A stretch of DNA of 6,052 nt, taken from contig JAGOBZ010000009.1 of assembly GCA_017999015.1 (NCBI GenBank), positions 16,092-22,143 on the forward strand, written 5' to 3'. Position numbers and translations under genes: made by a program. Numbering within the stretch: position 1 is the first letter of the stretch; each line of letters opens with the position of its first letter. Shown here piece after piece: positions 4,970 to 6,052 of this stretch. This stretch comes from Kiritimatiellia bacterium. GTDB taxonomy: Bacteria; Verrucomicrobiota; Kiritimatiellia; RFP12; UBA1067. The notes under the pieces are model-generated. The model searched no databases. It saw only the letters and a program-made list of their open reading frames with translations, and was not told the DNA's origin.

Positions 4970-6052
4970 ATGTCCACTGTTTGTCTCCCCGTCCATCCGC
5001 TCACACGCGCGATCGCCCGTCTGTTTCTGGGTGTGGCCGCTCTGTTCGCGACGAGTGTATCCGCCGCCGACGAGTCCGCGCTGCTCCGCCAGCTTGCCGA
5101 TGGCACCCCGGCCGAAAAGGACAGCGCGCGCCAGACGCTGCTGGCCGGTGCCACCGCCGCCGCCATCCCGACGCTCGCGGCGCAGCTCGCGCGTCCCGAG
5201 ACTTTCGACAACGCCTGCCTGCTTCTGGAAGCCCTCGGCCTGCCCGAAGCCGACGCTGCCTTGCGCGCCGCGCTCGCCACGCTGGACGGACGCGAGCAGG
5301 CCGGCGTGATCGCCGCCCTGACCCGCCGCACGGACGCCGCCGCCGAAGCCGCGATCCTCGCGCTGGCCGGCCGTCCGCAACCGGTGCGCTCCGCCGCGCT
5401 CACCTACCTCGGCAAGCTCGCCACCCCCGGCGCGCTGGCCGCGCTGGCTGCCGCGCCGCAGGACGCGGTTACGGCCGACGCCACGCTCGCGGCGGCGGAG
5501 ACGCTGCTCGCGCGCGGCGACGAGAAACAGGCGCTCGCACTCTATGCGCGGCTCTCGGACGATGCCCGCCTGGCGGACCACATCCGGCTGGCCGCCTTCT
5601 GCGCGCGCATCGCCGCCGACCCCGACCGCGCGCACACGCTGCTGCCCGCCGCCTTGAACCATGCCTCGGAAGAGTGGCGCGGCACCGCCGCCCGCCTCAC
5701 CGCCCAGCTCCCGGACAAACTGTTGAAACGGCGTGGCGAAGCTTTGATGAAAGCGCTCGAGCCGCAGGGCCGCCTCGCCGTCGTGCAGGCTCTGGTCCAT
5801 GCCAAGAAGCGCGCCGGCGCACCGGTGGTGCGAGCCGCGCTGAAGGACGGCGTGGATGCGCCCTCCCGGCTGGCTGCCGCCGCCGGACTGGGCGACCTCG
5901 GCGACGCTGAGGATGCGGACGCCCTGATCGAGATGCTCAGCCAGGCGGACGACGCGCTGGCGGACGCGGCGCGCATGAGCCTGATCAAGCTGGCCGACCC
6001 CAAGACCGACGCCCGGATCGCGAAGGCGCTTGCGCGGCGTCCGGCCGACGAC
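4970..6052 (+). CDS. Secreted HEAT-repeat-like helical protein, 3' end outside window
   Basis: An open frame runs from ATG 4970 to the window end without a stop (361 codons), so the C-terminus is missing. The start has GAGG seven bases upstream and lies 19 bp after the oxidoreductase stop. The first 32 residues are a signal peptide (LTRAIARLFLGVAALFATSVSA, cut before ADES). The rest is a series of Ala/Leu-rich helical pairs with HEAT-like patterns, for example AIPTLAAQL, ACLLLEALGLPEADAALRAAL, VRSAALTYLGKLATPGALAAL, SRLAAAAGLGDLGDAEDADALIEML and DAARMSLIKLADPKTDARI. No catalytic motif is seen. HEAT arrays bind proteins or act as scaffolds. In this group they are often joined to, or encoded next to, sugar-acting domains such as DUF1080, so a partner domain may lie beyond the edge; that is inference. 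The opposite strand also has long open frames, a result of the high GC at third positions, but those translations are Arg/Gly-rich and lack domain character. Confidence 0.85.
   Translation, partial: MSTVCLPVHPLTRAIARLFLGVAALFATSVSAADESALLRQLADGTPAEKDSARQTLLAGATAAAIPTLAAQLARPETFDNACLLLEALGLPEADAALRAALATLDGREQAGVIAALTRRTDAAAEAAILALAGRPQPVRSAALTYLGKLATPGALAALAAAPQDAVTADATLAAAETLLARGDEKQALALYARLSDDARLADHIRLAAFCARIAADPDRAHTLLPAALNHASEEWRGTAARLTAQLPDKLLKRRGEALMKALEPQGRLAVVQALVHAKKRAGAPVVRAALKDGVDAPSRLAAAAGLGDLGDAEDADALIEMLSQADDALADAARMSLIKLADPKTDARIAKALARRPADD

Noticed and set aside
3670..5403. 577-codon open frame on the minus strand opposite the oxidoreductase and HEAT genes
   Set aside because: It is antisense to two well-supported genes. 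The translation is Arg/Ala/Gly/Val-rich with no domain, and high-GC third positions keep such frames open by chance.
4963..5910. 315-codon plus-strand frame starting at 4963 in place of the HEAT gene
   Set aside because: Its translation is Arg/Pro-rich low-complexity sequence; the frame from 4970 has a signal peptide, helical repeats and correct spacing to a GAGG site.

Overview
The window is high-GC bacterial DNA, densely coded, with six genes or gene parts and one extra partial gene running off the right edge. The gene set suggests a Gram-negative member of the Planctomycetota-Verrucomicrobiota-Chlamydiota group, with Kiritimatiellota or Verrucomicrobiota as the best guess. The grounds are a beta-barrel protein with a YVWRG/DRPVFQP motif block, a Tat-exported Gfo/Idh/MocA oxidoreductase followed by a secreted HEAT-repeat protein, and a Tat/lipobox Fe superoxide dismutase. 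This placement comes from remembered family distributions and was not computed.

Layout. Left block, plus strand: the C-terminal ATPase part of a PhoH2/YlaK-type protein (1-675) is followed by pgpA (743-1249), which makes phosphatidylglycerol from its phosphate precursor. Their spacer is filled almost completely by a tandem array of 8-bp units (682-745), and the last unit supplies the pgpA start codon. Middle block, minus strand, read right to left: an outer-membrane beta-barrel protein (3470-2679), an exported Fe superoxide dismutase (2642-1893) and a DUF502 membrane protein (1909-1190). The spacing is 36 bp and then a 17-bp overlap, so this is probably one operon with an envelope theme. Its last gene runs 60 bp into the 3' end of pgpA in convergent orientation. 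Right block, plus strand: a Tat-exported Gfo/Idh/MocA oxidoreductase (3700-4950) and, 19 bp later, a secreted HEAT-repeat protein (4970 to beyond the window end), probably co-transcribed.

The 229-bp divergent spacer (3471-3699) is the only sizeable non-coding stretch. It holds a cluster of short inverted repeats (3585-3619), a plausible -10 box for the oxidoreductase (3671-3676) and a strong ribosome binding site that fixes its start at 3700.

I found no tRNA, rRNA, CRISPR array, insertion sequence or defence system. The most unusual signal is the octamer array between the PhoH-like gene and pgpA. It carries a chain of minimal start-stop reading frames and replaces the usual ribosome binding site of pgpA. 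The rest is mostly ordinary housekeeping and envelope content.
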